Part shown: piece after piece, positions 7,812 through 14,930 of the stretch
Position numbering within the stretch: the stretch's first letter is position 1
Layout of the letters: each line of letters opens with the position of its first letter
Origin: Saccoglossus kowalevskii
Lineage: Eukaryota > Hemichordata > Enteropneusta > Harrimaniidae
Length of the DNA stretch: 15,595 nucleotides
NCBI RefSeq assembly: GCF_000003605.2
Contig: NW_003116946.1
Coordinates: 863,833 to 879,427 of the forward strand
Direction: 5' to 3'
Program-made: the position numbers and the translations under genes
Notes under the pieces: generated by a model
What the model saw: the letters and a program-made list of their open reading frames with translations, nothing else
Database searches by the model: none
Told to the model about the DNA's origin: nothing

Positions 7812-8770
7812 AAGCATTTTCCTGAGGCTGAAATTTGAAATGTTTTGCAAATAATTTTCCATATCATAACTTACTTTGAATAATTTGTATGTTCTCAGTT
7901 TTGTTGTCCTATTTACATTGCTTTCAGTTTTTTAGTTCTTCTCTCCATCTTTGAATATAATTCTCAGATAGTTTTCCTTTTTTTTAGTATTTGATCCCAA
8001 TTTTTCATATTGTGATCATTTTTTTATTTTAATTAGATCATGTCCCAGTGTAACTTTAATATTTCTAACCCAGTTTGAATTATTTATTACATTTCACCCA
8101 GGGCTAATTTTAAAATGTGATTTTCTGCCAGTATTTAATTTGAGCAAAAATAATTTTTAATATCATTGGTAATCCACCAAGTTCTGCTTTCAAACCATTG
8201 ATTGGCGTCATTTTACTCACTCCTGTAAAAATGACTGCAAACTTGCTCTAAACTGTTACTGTCAGTTGTGATTTCATTGGCCCAGATTTCAGCACCATAC
8301 ATGAATATAGGTAAAATTAACTGGTCAAAATTTTCAAATTAAGTGCTGGTAAGATTATTTTGTGGTTTAAGACTGTTTGTCTGATGCTGAAAAGAGCCTT
8401 CATTGATATATATTTCAACATAGATAAGTTTGTTTTAAATTTTTCCATTTAGAGTAAATATTGACCCTAAATAGCAATACTCACTAATAGCTGTTATGTC
8501 TTGGTTGTTGATTTTAAAATTCTTGTTTTTAATCAGTCTGTTACTGCAATTAAATGCCATAACTTTAGTTTTCTTTACGTTTACTTCTAAATTCCAATTT
8601 ATACAATAGTCATTTAATTTGTTCAGACAGCTTTGTAGGCTGTCTTTCGTCTCTGAAATAAGGTCATCTACATATTGGATAATATTTGAAGGTTTCTCGC
8701 CCACTAAAGATGGTTTGTCAATTTGATCCCCAAATAATTCTTACAGATCGTTCAGAACAATGTTAAATAA
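7812..8770 (-). pseudogene. LINE reverse transcriptase fragment, palm plus decayed thumb, copy A
   Basis: Read on the minus strand, RT homology begins near 8770 with LFNIVLNDL, broken by TAA at 8741-8743. It continues through the catalytic box QYVDDL (about 8678-8661; LINEs usually have YADD) and SETKDSLQSCLNKLNDYC to VNVKKTKVMAF and YLGSIFTLNG. A stop lies at 8435-8437. Beyond it, thumb-like strings remain in shifting frames (KALFSIRQTVLNHK, then LILPIFMYGAEIW near 8315), and a last weak match (SLRKMLSKF) lies close to 7810. Residues normally present after YADDL are missing. It is 5' truncated with several frameshifts. It differs from the plus-strand thumb, so it derives from a second insertion or a related element and faces the first piece. 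Confidence 0.82.
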
Positions 8771-9152
8771 ACCCAAATGATAACATGTTATGAGCGAGCG
8801 CTGAATGACCTCGCCTAGCCTTTCACCGCAAACCAATCACCAAGTCATAATCAGTGAGTTTCATCGTAATTGCCAAAATGCGGACCGATATCCAGACACA
8901 TGGAAATATAATCATGACATAACTACAAAGTGTATGATGTGTGTGGCCGCCATCCCATGCATCCGGGTACTATTTCTATAAACTGTAATTTTGAGCCATT
9001 TTCAGTTTGTGGCGAAATGTCAATATTAATCATAATGGATGTGTCCAAAACATTCACAACGTTATATTCTTTATCATCAGTCCAAGGAGCTCATCGTTTA
9101 GATATCATCATGGGTATTATAACGTCGCTATACTGTGTCTGATCCGGCTTAA
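8771..9152. other. Unrecognised segment of the composite repeat, copy A, with a CpG-rich part
   Basis: This stretch upstream of the minus-strand RT piece has no recognised coding region. It is collinear with 13406-13794 in copy B, where a 10-bp insertion near 13630 shifts the reading frames (GGACATTTTC is duplicated from the adjacent string). The plus-strand frame at 8930-9142 is therefore not conserved as a protein. Upstream translation hints (CYHLGLFNI) may extend RT homology slightly beyond 8770. Confidence 0.4.
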
Positions 9153-9441
9153 GTTTAAGACTAAATAATGTAAACAATATTTTGACTGACACATTTCGTC
9201 TCAAATTACGCACATTCACATAGATGCCAGGCGGGTGAAAACATCATGTACGACACCTTTCAAACGCACACACTACCTTGGACATCTGATCATAAAGCTC
9301 TTTTTAGCTCCAAAATCTGATGTAACGGAAATATTGAACAGTGGCTGCTAGCAGGTCGATCAAAACACAGTTACTGAAAAAGGGTAGCGCAACCATGTAA
9401 CCGAGTTGAACTCAATCTCTTCAAAAGAAAGTTGAGATTAA
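9153..9441. other. 289-bp segment present in copy A, absent from copy B, with TTAA at both junctions
   Basis: Copy A reads GGCTTAAG at 9146-9153 and GATTAAAAATCGG at 9436-9448. Copy B reads GGCTTAAAAATCGG straight through (13791-13804). A is therefore B plus 289 bp with TTAA (9149-9152, 9438-9441) at both edges. This is either an insertion in A that duplicated TTAA or a deletion in B by 4-bp microhomology. I see no terminal inverted repeats, which favours deletion. The segment contains CAGTGGCTGCTAGCAG (about 9340-9355), close to the AAGTGGCTGCTAGAGC of the 41-bp repeat flanking copy B. Confidence 0.75.
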
Positions 9442-9582
9442 AAATCGGTTCTAGTCTACTCAGAATCCTTACCGGATTCATAATTCAAAGCAATTGACGT
9501 TACGTTACGCTACGTGCACTGTTGGCCCGCTCAAGACGTCGCCGTTATAGTACCGCATAGATAAAATACCAAGATATCTTAC

Positions 9583-10002
9583 CGTTTGAAAGAAATCTTT
9601 TCCACGTTTCGCTGCAGCTGATCACGCAGATAACATTTTACTGGTCGAATCGTTTCCGACGCCTGTCTTTTATTGTTATCCTGTGAATCAATCAACGACA
9701 AAACAACTTATCCCGTAAACTACGTCAACAAACAGATATTCCGGCGTCACAGTCTATTGTCATCCAGCTTAATTGTCTCACAACTTTTACAACTGTGTCG
9801 TTTATTTTTGTAACTGGAACATTGTCGGAATACGTGATTTATTGCCACATTGACGCCGATTCGTTGAATTAAATCGTTCCTATGATTTACGATCAAATGT
9901 GTTAATTCGCGTATGAAAAGGACAGTCGATTTGATCAATACCATTTGATTGATTTTTACCATTACGTGTGTCTTTTGTACAAATAGAAATGGCTATTACA
10001 AC
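9583..10002 (-). other. Exon-like segment in copy A: acceptor to donor, mostly noncoding
   Basis: On the minus strand a strong acceptor (GCAAGTTTTTCTTACAG, AG at 10004-10003) opens this 420-base stretch, and a donor (CAAACG|GTAAGA, GT at 9582-9581) closes it. Both sites are intact in copy B. Inside, the frame at 9747-9962 (71 residues, starting MVKINQM) has only two amino-acid differences from copy B but no recognised domain. A second internal acceptor (TTGATTCACAG) would give a shorter exon ending at the same donor; its frame is open in B but shifted in A by a missing base near 9610. It may be a captured host exon or chance splice-like sites. Confidence 0.3.
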
Positions 10003-10026
10003 CTGTAAGAAAAACTTGCTCAGTTG

Positions 10027-10164
10027 CTACATTACACGTGGTAAGGATGGTTGTCGTCCCGAAGCATCGTATTCCAATACACGGCAATAAAACGTACAGA
10101 TCATATGAATAAGACCATCCTGATACTTCAGTCCGGATCTGTAGAAAACTCTATTCACTGACAT
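10027..10164 (-). CDS. Possible 45-residue ORF ending at the edge of composite repeat A
   Basis: The minus-strand ATG at 10162-10164 opens a 45-residue frame (starting MSVNRVFYRS) that ends with TAG at 10027-10029. That stop lies inside the last bases of copy A, whose homology to B ends at 10031. The peptide has a plausible composition but no recognised family, and its start context is weak. It could be the remnant of an exon cut by the repeat, or a chance ORF. Confidence 0.15.
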   Translation of the reverse strand: MSVNRVFYRSGLKYQDGLIHMICTFYCRVLEYDASGRQPSLPRVM

Positions 10165-10522
10165 TCGTCAGCCAATGTGAATGCTCCTCAAAAGCGCTTA
10201 TGCGTATCCACAAATATTGTTAACACACGACGTCCACGGAGCAACACGAAACATTTCTGCTAGTGCATTATACAATTAAAAGATTATAATACACTTTCTC
10301 GTATAAAGCTAGAAATTGGTTACTTGTATTGACTTCTATTCCGAGTCGATTCAGGGTTGTGAAAACAAGTTAACACTACAGAGTTTTGTTACGCTAATTT
10401 TTTTGTAGGTAAGTCAGATAAGTTACGGTGAGGGAGTACAGTTGGATTTCCGGCGATTCGAACGTTGAAACTTGTATCCAAAGAATACAACGACCCTCAA
10501 TAGAACAAGCCATGCATGGCAC
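10165..10522. other. Unassigned DNA between composite repeat A and the HINE-like element
   Basis: No coding region is supported. A 12-bp perfect palindrome, GCCATGCATGGC (10509-10520), sits two bases before the inverted terminus of the next element. A GATTCGAAC string near 10455 resembles a pol III B box but has no matching A box or tRNA fold. Confidence 0.4.
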
Positions 10523-10710
10523 AGTCCCCGTTAGTTATCGAATTTTAGATATACAGTTTTGTTTATAGTAATATAGCTGGAATATAACCATGTCAGGAAT
10601 ATGAATATGATGATTGTTTAACATTAAAATGATTGACATTTGTATCTGATCGTCAAAAAAGTACTTGTCCATATTGAGAAATATTGCTCTGGAACAGCAT
10701 TAATTAAAAC

Positions 10711-11690
10711 AAAATCAGCCATTTTGAATACATGTATATATCTATAATATGATGTATAACAAATATATCAAAGCATGTGGCTCTAGAAGCCCAATCATTG
10801 AAACAAAATGGCCACCCGTCAGTCATTTTGAATCCGATTTGAAAAATAAAACAGCGTGCACCAGGAACCCGTAATGTTTAATGGATGTTATAAGTTTGAA
10901 CAAAACCAATCCACAAATGCAAGAAATGCATGATACTTGATGATTTTTTAGCACAAAAATGGCCACCATTCGGTAAATTTTTAATAGGATCGTCAAACAA
11001 ATATATGTGTATATCTATGGCATGATATATTAATAAATATTAAAGATATGAACATAATCAGTCAAAACAAGTCAGAAATATGGGTCTAGAAGCCCATTCA
11101 TTAAAACAAAATGGCCGCCAGTCAGCCATTTTGAATCCAATCTGAAAAATAAAATAACGTGCAACAGGAACCCGTAATGTCTAATGTATGAAACCAAGTT
11201 TGAACGAAATCCATCCATAAATGCCAGATATGCTTGATATTTGATGATTTTTTTAGCACAAAAATGGCCACCATTCGGTAAATTTTTAATAGGATCGTCA
11301 AACAAATATATCTGTATATCTATGGCATGATATATTAATAAATATTAAAGATATGAACATAATCAGTCAAAACAAGTCAGAAATATGGGTCTAGAAACCC
11401 ATTCATTAAAACAAAATGGCCGCCAGTCAGCCATTTTGAATCCAATCTGAAAAATAAAATAACGTGCAACAGGAACCCGTAATGTCTAATGTATGAACCA
11501 AGTTTGAACTAAATCCATCCATCCATAAATGCCAGATATGCTTGATATTTGATGATTCTTTAGCACAAAAATGGCCACCATTCGGCCATTTTGAATAGGA
11601 TCGTGAAATAAATTGATGTGCATATGTATAATATCGTGTACGATGCATGTGTGAAGTTTGATTATGATTGGTCCAGGCATTTCTAAGATA
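10711..11690 (+). repeat. Tandem core of ~152-bp monomers arranged as a 304-bp dimer
   Basis: ATGGCC starts recur at 10808, 10959, 11111, 11264, 11416 and 11571 (spacings 151, 152, 153, 152 and 155), with a degenerate partial unit from about 10711. Alternate monomers are much more alike: those at 11111 and 11416 contain GCAACAGGAACCCGTAATG, and those at 10959 and 11264 contain CTATGGCATGATATATTA. Neighbouring monomers are only weakly similar. A ~152-bp unit therefore diverged into two types and then amplified as a ~304-bp pair. Several monomers start with a hairpin such as AAAATGGCC...GGCCATTTT (about 11568-11592). Confidence 0.9.
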
Positions 11691-11699
11691 CAGGTCCGG

Positions 11700-11731
11700 A
11701 CGCACGCACACACGCACACGCGCACGCACGG
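11700..11731. repeat. ACGC/AC microsatellite
   Basis: An imperfect run of ACGCACGC, ACAC and ACGCGC repeats lies directly after the tandem core. It interrupts the last monomer-like sequence, as expected for the microsatellite of pearl-type elements. Confidence 0.9.
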
Positions 11732-11771
11732 AATCAAGGATGCACGAACGCACAAGGGCCAAAACATAAAT

Positions 11772-11803
11772 CCCCGTTTTCGGACTGCATCCGAACGGGG
11801 ACT
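11772..11803 (+). other. 3'-terminal hairpin of the HINE-like element
   Basis: CCCCGTTTTCGGA pairs with TCCGAACGGGG around the loop CTGCA (stem of 11 pairs with a 2-base bulge), followed at once by ACTAAT. The outer bases of the right arm are also the inverse of the 5' end at 10523. A 3' hairpin and terminal CTAA are features of Helitron-like 3' ends, although the spacer before CTAA is shorter here than in canonical Helitrons. Confidence 0.6.
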
Positions 11804-11984
11804 AATAGAATTCAGCAGATATAAAGTTTTAAAAAGAGGAACATGAATGCGTGTATGTTGCAGAACATACTGAAAAGTGTACAGTGTAGTTTATTAGGAA
11901 ATTTATGTTAAACATAACAATGCATTAAACTAATAAGTTTCTTCCAGGACAATATTACCCTGATACAACCGTGAGTATTAAACT
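11804..11984. other. Spacer between the HINE-like element and the 41-bp direct repeat
   Basis: No coding region. It holds small inverted repeats (TTATTAG near 11891 against CTAATAA near 11930, with TTATGT/ACATAA nested inside), a possible foldback remnant. Confidence 0.35.
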
Positions 11985-12025
11985 ATTAATCACAGTTGTG
12001 CAAAGTGGCTGCTAGAGCAACAGTT
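11985..12025 (+). repeat. 41-bp direct repeat, left of composite repeat B
   Basis: ATTAATCACAGTTGTGCAAA and the 21 bases after it match 14394-14434 at 37 of 41 positions. Its last 8 bases overlap the left edge of copy B (12018). Copy A has no such repeat on its left side. It may be an old long target-site duplication or terminal repeats of a larger element. Confidence 0.8.
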
Positions 12026-12045
12026 ACGAATAAATAACTGGCTAA

Positions 12046-12450
12046 TACAAAAGGCGTTATCTGGTGATGAAAGCACAACGTGCATTAGGTATTCTTAGGC
12101 AAACTATCACTTTACATAACCAAACTCTTTCTATTAGTAATGCTTTACAGCTTTTCAAAAGTACGGTCTTACCGATTTTAATGTATGGCTCAGAAATTTG
12201 GGAGGCTTTTACCTTCAAAAATTACAAATCTAAACAGGATGACCAAATTGATACAGAAAGATTTGTTAATAATCTCTTTAATGACAGATCACAATTTGAG
12301 CAACTTAACATTAAGTTCTGTAAGAGTATATTAGGAGTGCACAGGCGTTCAAGTAATAGTGCTTCTAGAGCTGAACTTGGATGTTATCCTGTCTTTACTG
12401 AAATATGTGCACAATTAATTAAATACAAGAAAAGACGGACTGAATTTTGA
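12046..12450 (+). pseudogene. LINE reverse transcriptase fragment, C-terminal (thumb) part, copy B
   Basis: This is the counterpart of 7410-7811. The frame opens after TAA at 12043-12045 and ends in TGA at 12448-12450; the first ATG is at 12067, because the preceding codon that is ATG in copy A is GTG here. It keeps VLPILMYGSEIW, FEQLNIKFCKSILG and RAELGCYPV. The palm and the 5' and 3' parts are missing, so it cannot act as an enzyme. Ten of the differences from copy A change an amino acid. Confidence 0.85.
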
Positions 12451-13405
12451 AAGCATTTTCCTGAGGCTGAAATTTGAAATGTTTTGCAAATAATTTTCCA
12501 TATCATAACTTACTTTGAATAATTTGTATGTTCTCAGTTTTGTTGTCCTATTTACATTGCTTTCAGTTTTTTAGTTCTTCTCTCCATCTTTGAATATAAT
12601 TCTCAGATAGTTTTCCTTTTTTTTTAGTATTTCATCCCAATTTTTCATATTGTGATCATTTTTTATTTTAATTAGATCATGTCCCAGTGTAACTTTAATA
12701 TTCCTAACCCAGTTTGAATTATTTATTACATTTCATCCAGGGCTAATTTTAAAATGTGATTTTCTGCCAGTATTTAATTTGAGCAAAAATAATTTTTAAT
12801 ATCATTGGTAATCCACCAAGTTCTGCTTTCAAACCATTGATTGGCGTCATTTTACTCACTCCTGTAAAAATGACTGCAAACTTGCTCTAAACTGTTACTG
12901 TCAGTTGTGATTTCATTGGCCCAGATTTCAGCACCATACATGAGTATAGGTGAAATTAACTGGTCAAAATTTTCAAATTAAGTGCTGGTAAGATTATTTT
13001 GTGGTTTAAGACTGTCTGATGCTGAAAAGAGCCTTCATTGATTTATATTTCAACATAGATAAGTTTGTTTTAAATTTGCCCATTTAGAGTAAATATTGCC
13101 CCTAAATAGAAAAACTCACTAACAGCTGTTATGTCTTGGTTGTTGATTTTAAAATTCATGTTTTTAATCAGTCTGTTACTGCAATTAAATGCCATAACTT
13201 TAGTTTTCTTTACGTTTACTTCTAAATTCCAATTTATACAATAGTCATTTAATTTGTTCAGACAGCTTTGTAGGCTGTCTTTCGTCTCTGAAATAAGGTC
13301 ATCTACATATTGGATAATATTTGAAGGTTTCTCTCCCACTAAAAATGGTTTGTCAATTTGATCCCCAAATAAGTCTTACAGATCGTTCAGAACAATGTTA
13401 AATAA
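12451..13405 (-). pseudogene. LINE reverse transcriptase fragment, palm plus decayed thumb, copy B
   Basis: This is the counterpart of 7812-8770. RT homology starts near 13405 (LFNIVLNDL), with the same TAA as copy A at 13376-13378. QYVDDL, SETKDSLQSCLNKLNDYC and VNVKKTKVMAF follow, to a stop at 13070-13072. The downstream thumb is in broken frames (LPIF-like near 12950). The missing residues after YVDDL are shared with copy A, so that damage predates the duplication. Confidence 0.82.
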
Positions 13406-13938
13406 ACCCAAATGATAACATGTTATGAGCGAGCGCTGAATGACCTCGCCTAGCCTTTCACCGCAAACCAATCACCAAGTCATAATCAGTGAGTTTCATC
13501 GTAATTGCCAAAATGCGGACCGATATCCAGACACATGGAAATATAATCATGACATAACTACAAAGTGTATGATGTGTGTGGCCGCCATCCCATGCATCCG
13601 GGTACTATTTCTATAAACTGTATTTTTGGGCCATTTTCGGACATTTTCAGTTTGTGGCGAAATGTCAATATTAATCATAATGGATGTGTCCAAAACATTC
13701 ACAACGTTATATTATTTATCATCAGTCCAAGGAGCTCATCGTTTAGATATCATCATGGGTATTATAACGTCGCTATACTGTGTCCGATCCGGCTTAAAAA
13801 TCGGTTCTAGTCTAGTCAGAATCCTTACCGGATTCATAATTCAAAGCAATTGACGTTACGTTACGCTACGTGCACTGTTGGCCCGCTCAAGACGTTGCCG
13901 TTATAGTACCGCATAGATAAAATACCATGATATCTTAC
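13406..13938. other. Unrecognised segment of the composite repeat, copy B
   Basis: It is collinear with 8771-9582 of copy A apart from the 289 bp missing at 13794/13795. The plus-strand frames at 13565-13853 are not conserved with copy A because of the 10-bp insertion near 13630, so no protein is called. Confidence 0.4.
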
Positions 13939-14359
13939 CGTTTGAAAGAAATCTTTTCCACGTTTTCGATGCAGCTGATCACGCAGATAAAAATTTACTG
14001 GTCGAATCGTTGCCGACGCCTGTCTTTTATTGTTATCCTGTGAATCAATCAACGACAAAACAACTTATCCCGTAAACTACGTCAACAAACAGATATTCCG
14101 GCGTCACAGTCTATTGTCATCCAGCTTAATTGTCTCACAACTTTTACAACTATGTCGTTTTTTTTTGTAACTGGAACATTGTCGGAATACGTGATTTATT
14201 GCCACATTGACGCCGATTCGTTGAATTAAATCGTTCCTATGATTTACGATCAAATGTGTTAATTCGCGTATGAAAAGGACAGTCGATTTGCTCAATACCA
14301 TTTGATTGATTTTTACCATTACGTGTGTCTTTTGTACAAATAGAAATGGCTATTACAAC
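13939..14359 (-). other. Exon-like segment in copy B
   Basis: The same acceptor (CTTACAG, AG at 14361-14360) and donor (AAACG|GTAAGA, GT at 13938-13937) as in copy A bound 421 bases. The upstream frame (14104-14319, 71 residues) is conserved. The downstream frame leading into the donor is open here after an internal acceptor (GATTCACAG) and reads through residues such as RPVNFYLRDQL. No family is recognised. Whether it is ever spliced is unknown. Confidence 0.3.
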
Positions 14360-14393
14360 CTGTAAGAAAAACTTGCTCAGTTGTTACAGTATT

Positions 14394-14434
14394 ATTAATC
14401 ATAGTTGTGCAAAGTGACTGCTAGGGCAACTGTT
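14394..14434 (+). repeat. 41-bp direct repeat, right of composite repeat B
   Basis: This is the partner of 11985-12025, with four mismatches. It starts six bases after the last base of B that aligns with A. It contains AGTTG...CAACT as a weak internal hairpin. Confidence 0.8.
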
Positions 14435-14770
14435 CTAGTCTTGTGCTGAAAATGACAAGTATACCAGCTGTGAAAATTAGGCAGGCATGCGGATAAATAA
14501 ATGTAAACACCCACCGTTCATTAATTTTGAAATTTGACAGCGTATTCGGAATTAACAGACTCATATAACATCTCGGACAACTAATAAATAGACTGGCAAC
14601 GCGGCGTTTTCTATTGAAGTAATGCTCGCCACGTTTGTTTAGGTTATCATATCTAGTAAACGTTGTGGAGCAACAAGATTATCATTAGATCTAACAAAAT
14701 AACGCGAAAGCTATCGCGAGACATAAACACAGGAAGTGACACAGAGGACATAAGTTGTTATTGAGCCACA
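14435..14770 (+). promoter_or_regulatory. CpG-richer stretch with TCGCGA and ETS-like motifs, possible promoter
   Basis: No ORF is supported. CpG is more frequent than in the repeats to the left (GGCAACGCGGCG near 14596, AACGCGAAAG near 14701). ATCGCGAGA (14713-14721) matches most of the TCTCGCGAGA element known from CpG-type promoters, and CAGGAAGTGAC (14730-14740) matches the ETS/GABPA core GGAAGTG. Together they suggest a plus-direction promoter about 100 bp before the ATG at 14829. No transcript evidence is available. Confidence 0.3.
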
Positions 14771-14810
14771 TCATGGAGGTAATAACAGGTAATTCTTATT
14801 ACCTCCATGA
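14771..14810. other. Perfect 15-bp hairpin
   Basis: TCATGGAGGTAATAA (14771-14785) is followed by the 10-base loop CAGGTAATTC and then by the exact reverse complement (14796-14810). There are no mismatches. It lies between the motif cluster and a small ORF, so in a transcript it would form a stable stem in the 5' leader. It could also be a foldback remnant. Confidence 0.9.
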
Positions 14811-14828
14811 CCACACCGAAATTCGAAA

Positions 14829-14900
14829 ATGGCATTTACGGAAGAATTTAGCGAATCTGTGGACGATAGTTACGAACAACGCGCATATTGCGGACAATGA
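14829..14900 (+). CDS. Possible small ORF, 23 residues
   Basis: The ATG is in a strong context (A at -3, G at +4: GAAAATGG) and opens 23 codons to TGA at 14898-14900. The peptide is acidic (begins MAFTEEFSES) with many CpG-containing codons. It follows the candidate promoter and the hairpin. No similar protein is recognised. It may be the start of a longer gene whose frame continues through splicing, although I see no strong donor before the stop. Confidence 0.2.
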   Translation: MAFTEEFSESVDDSYEQRAYCGQ

Positions 14901-14915
14901 AGTCGAACGCGACAA

Positions 14916-14930
14916 CCCCCCCCCCCCCCC
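14916..14930. repeat. Poly-C run of 15
   Basis: Fifteen C in a row. It is likely length-variable and error-prone in sequencing, so frames crossing it are unreliable. Confidence 0.98.

Larger units (their letters stand above)
7374..10031 (+). repeat. Composite repeat, copy A (2.66 kb)
   Basis: From CAACAGTTACGAATAAATAA to CTTGCTCAGTTGCTACA this segment is collinear with copy B, in the same orientation and 4.64 kb to the left. In the part I compared base by base (7425-7811) there are about 13 differences in 387 positions. The order in both copies is: a plus-strand LINE RT piece, a minus-strand RT piece, then about 1.2 kb without recognised genes. A carries 289 bp at 9153-9441 that B lacks. No clear target-site duplication or LTR bounds copy A. 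Confidence 0.93.
10523..11803 (+). mobile_element. HINE/pearl-like nonautonomous element (Helentron-type), about 1.28 kb
   Basis: The segment is bounded by a perfect 10-bp inverted pair, AGTCCCCGTT (10523-10532) and AACGGGGACT (11794-11803). In order it holds a 5' unique part, a core of ~152-bp tandem monomers (10711 to about 11690), an ACGC/AC microsatellite (11700-11731), a short 3' part and a hairpin at 11772-11800 running into ACTAAT. A tandem core followed by a microsatellite with asymmetric ends is the known architecture of bivalve pearl elements and other Helentron-associated elements (HINEs), which lack coding capacity and move by another element's Rep/helicase. The layout is seen in the sequence; the family name is inference. 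Confidence 0.6.
12018..14388 (+). repeat. Composite repeat, copy B (2.37 kb)
   Basis: This is collinear with copy A and in the same orientation. It lacks A's 289-bp segment and has small indels (for example +10 bp near 13630 and -4 bp near 13015). It shares the convergent LINE fragments, their junction and the stop codon in the minus-strand RT piece. It is bracketed by the 41-bp direct repeats at 11985-12025 and 14394-14434. Confidence 0.93.

Noticed and set aside
8930-9142. Plus-strand ORF present in both composite copies (also 13565-13853)
   Set aside because: A 10-bp insertion in copy B changes the frame, so the protein is not conserved between copies.
10430-10475. tRNA-like or SINE promoter (GATTCGAAC B-box-like string)
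   Set aside because: No A box at the right distance and no cloverleaf could be drawn.
11072-11846. Overlapping ORFs of 62-111 codons in the tandem core
   Set aside because: They are readings of the ~152-bp repeat and the ACGC/AC microsatellite, repeated with the monomer and without protein features.
7374-14388. Copies A and B as LTRs of one retroelement
   Set aside because: They are 2.4-2.7 kb, contain LINE RT debris, lack TG...CA ends and a primer-binding site, and the DNA between them is a different (HINE-like) element without gag-pol.
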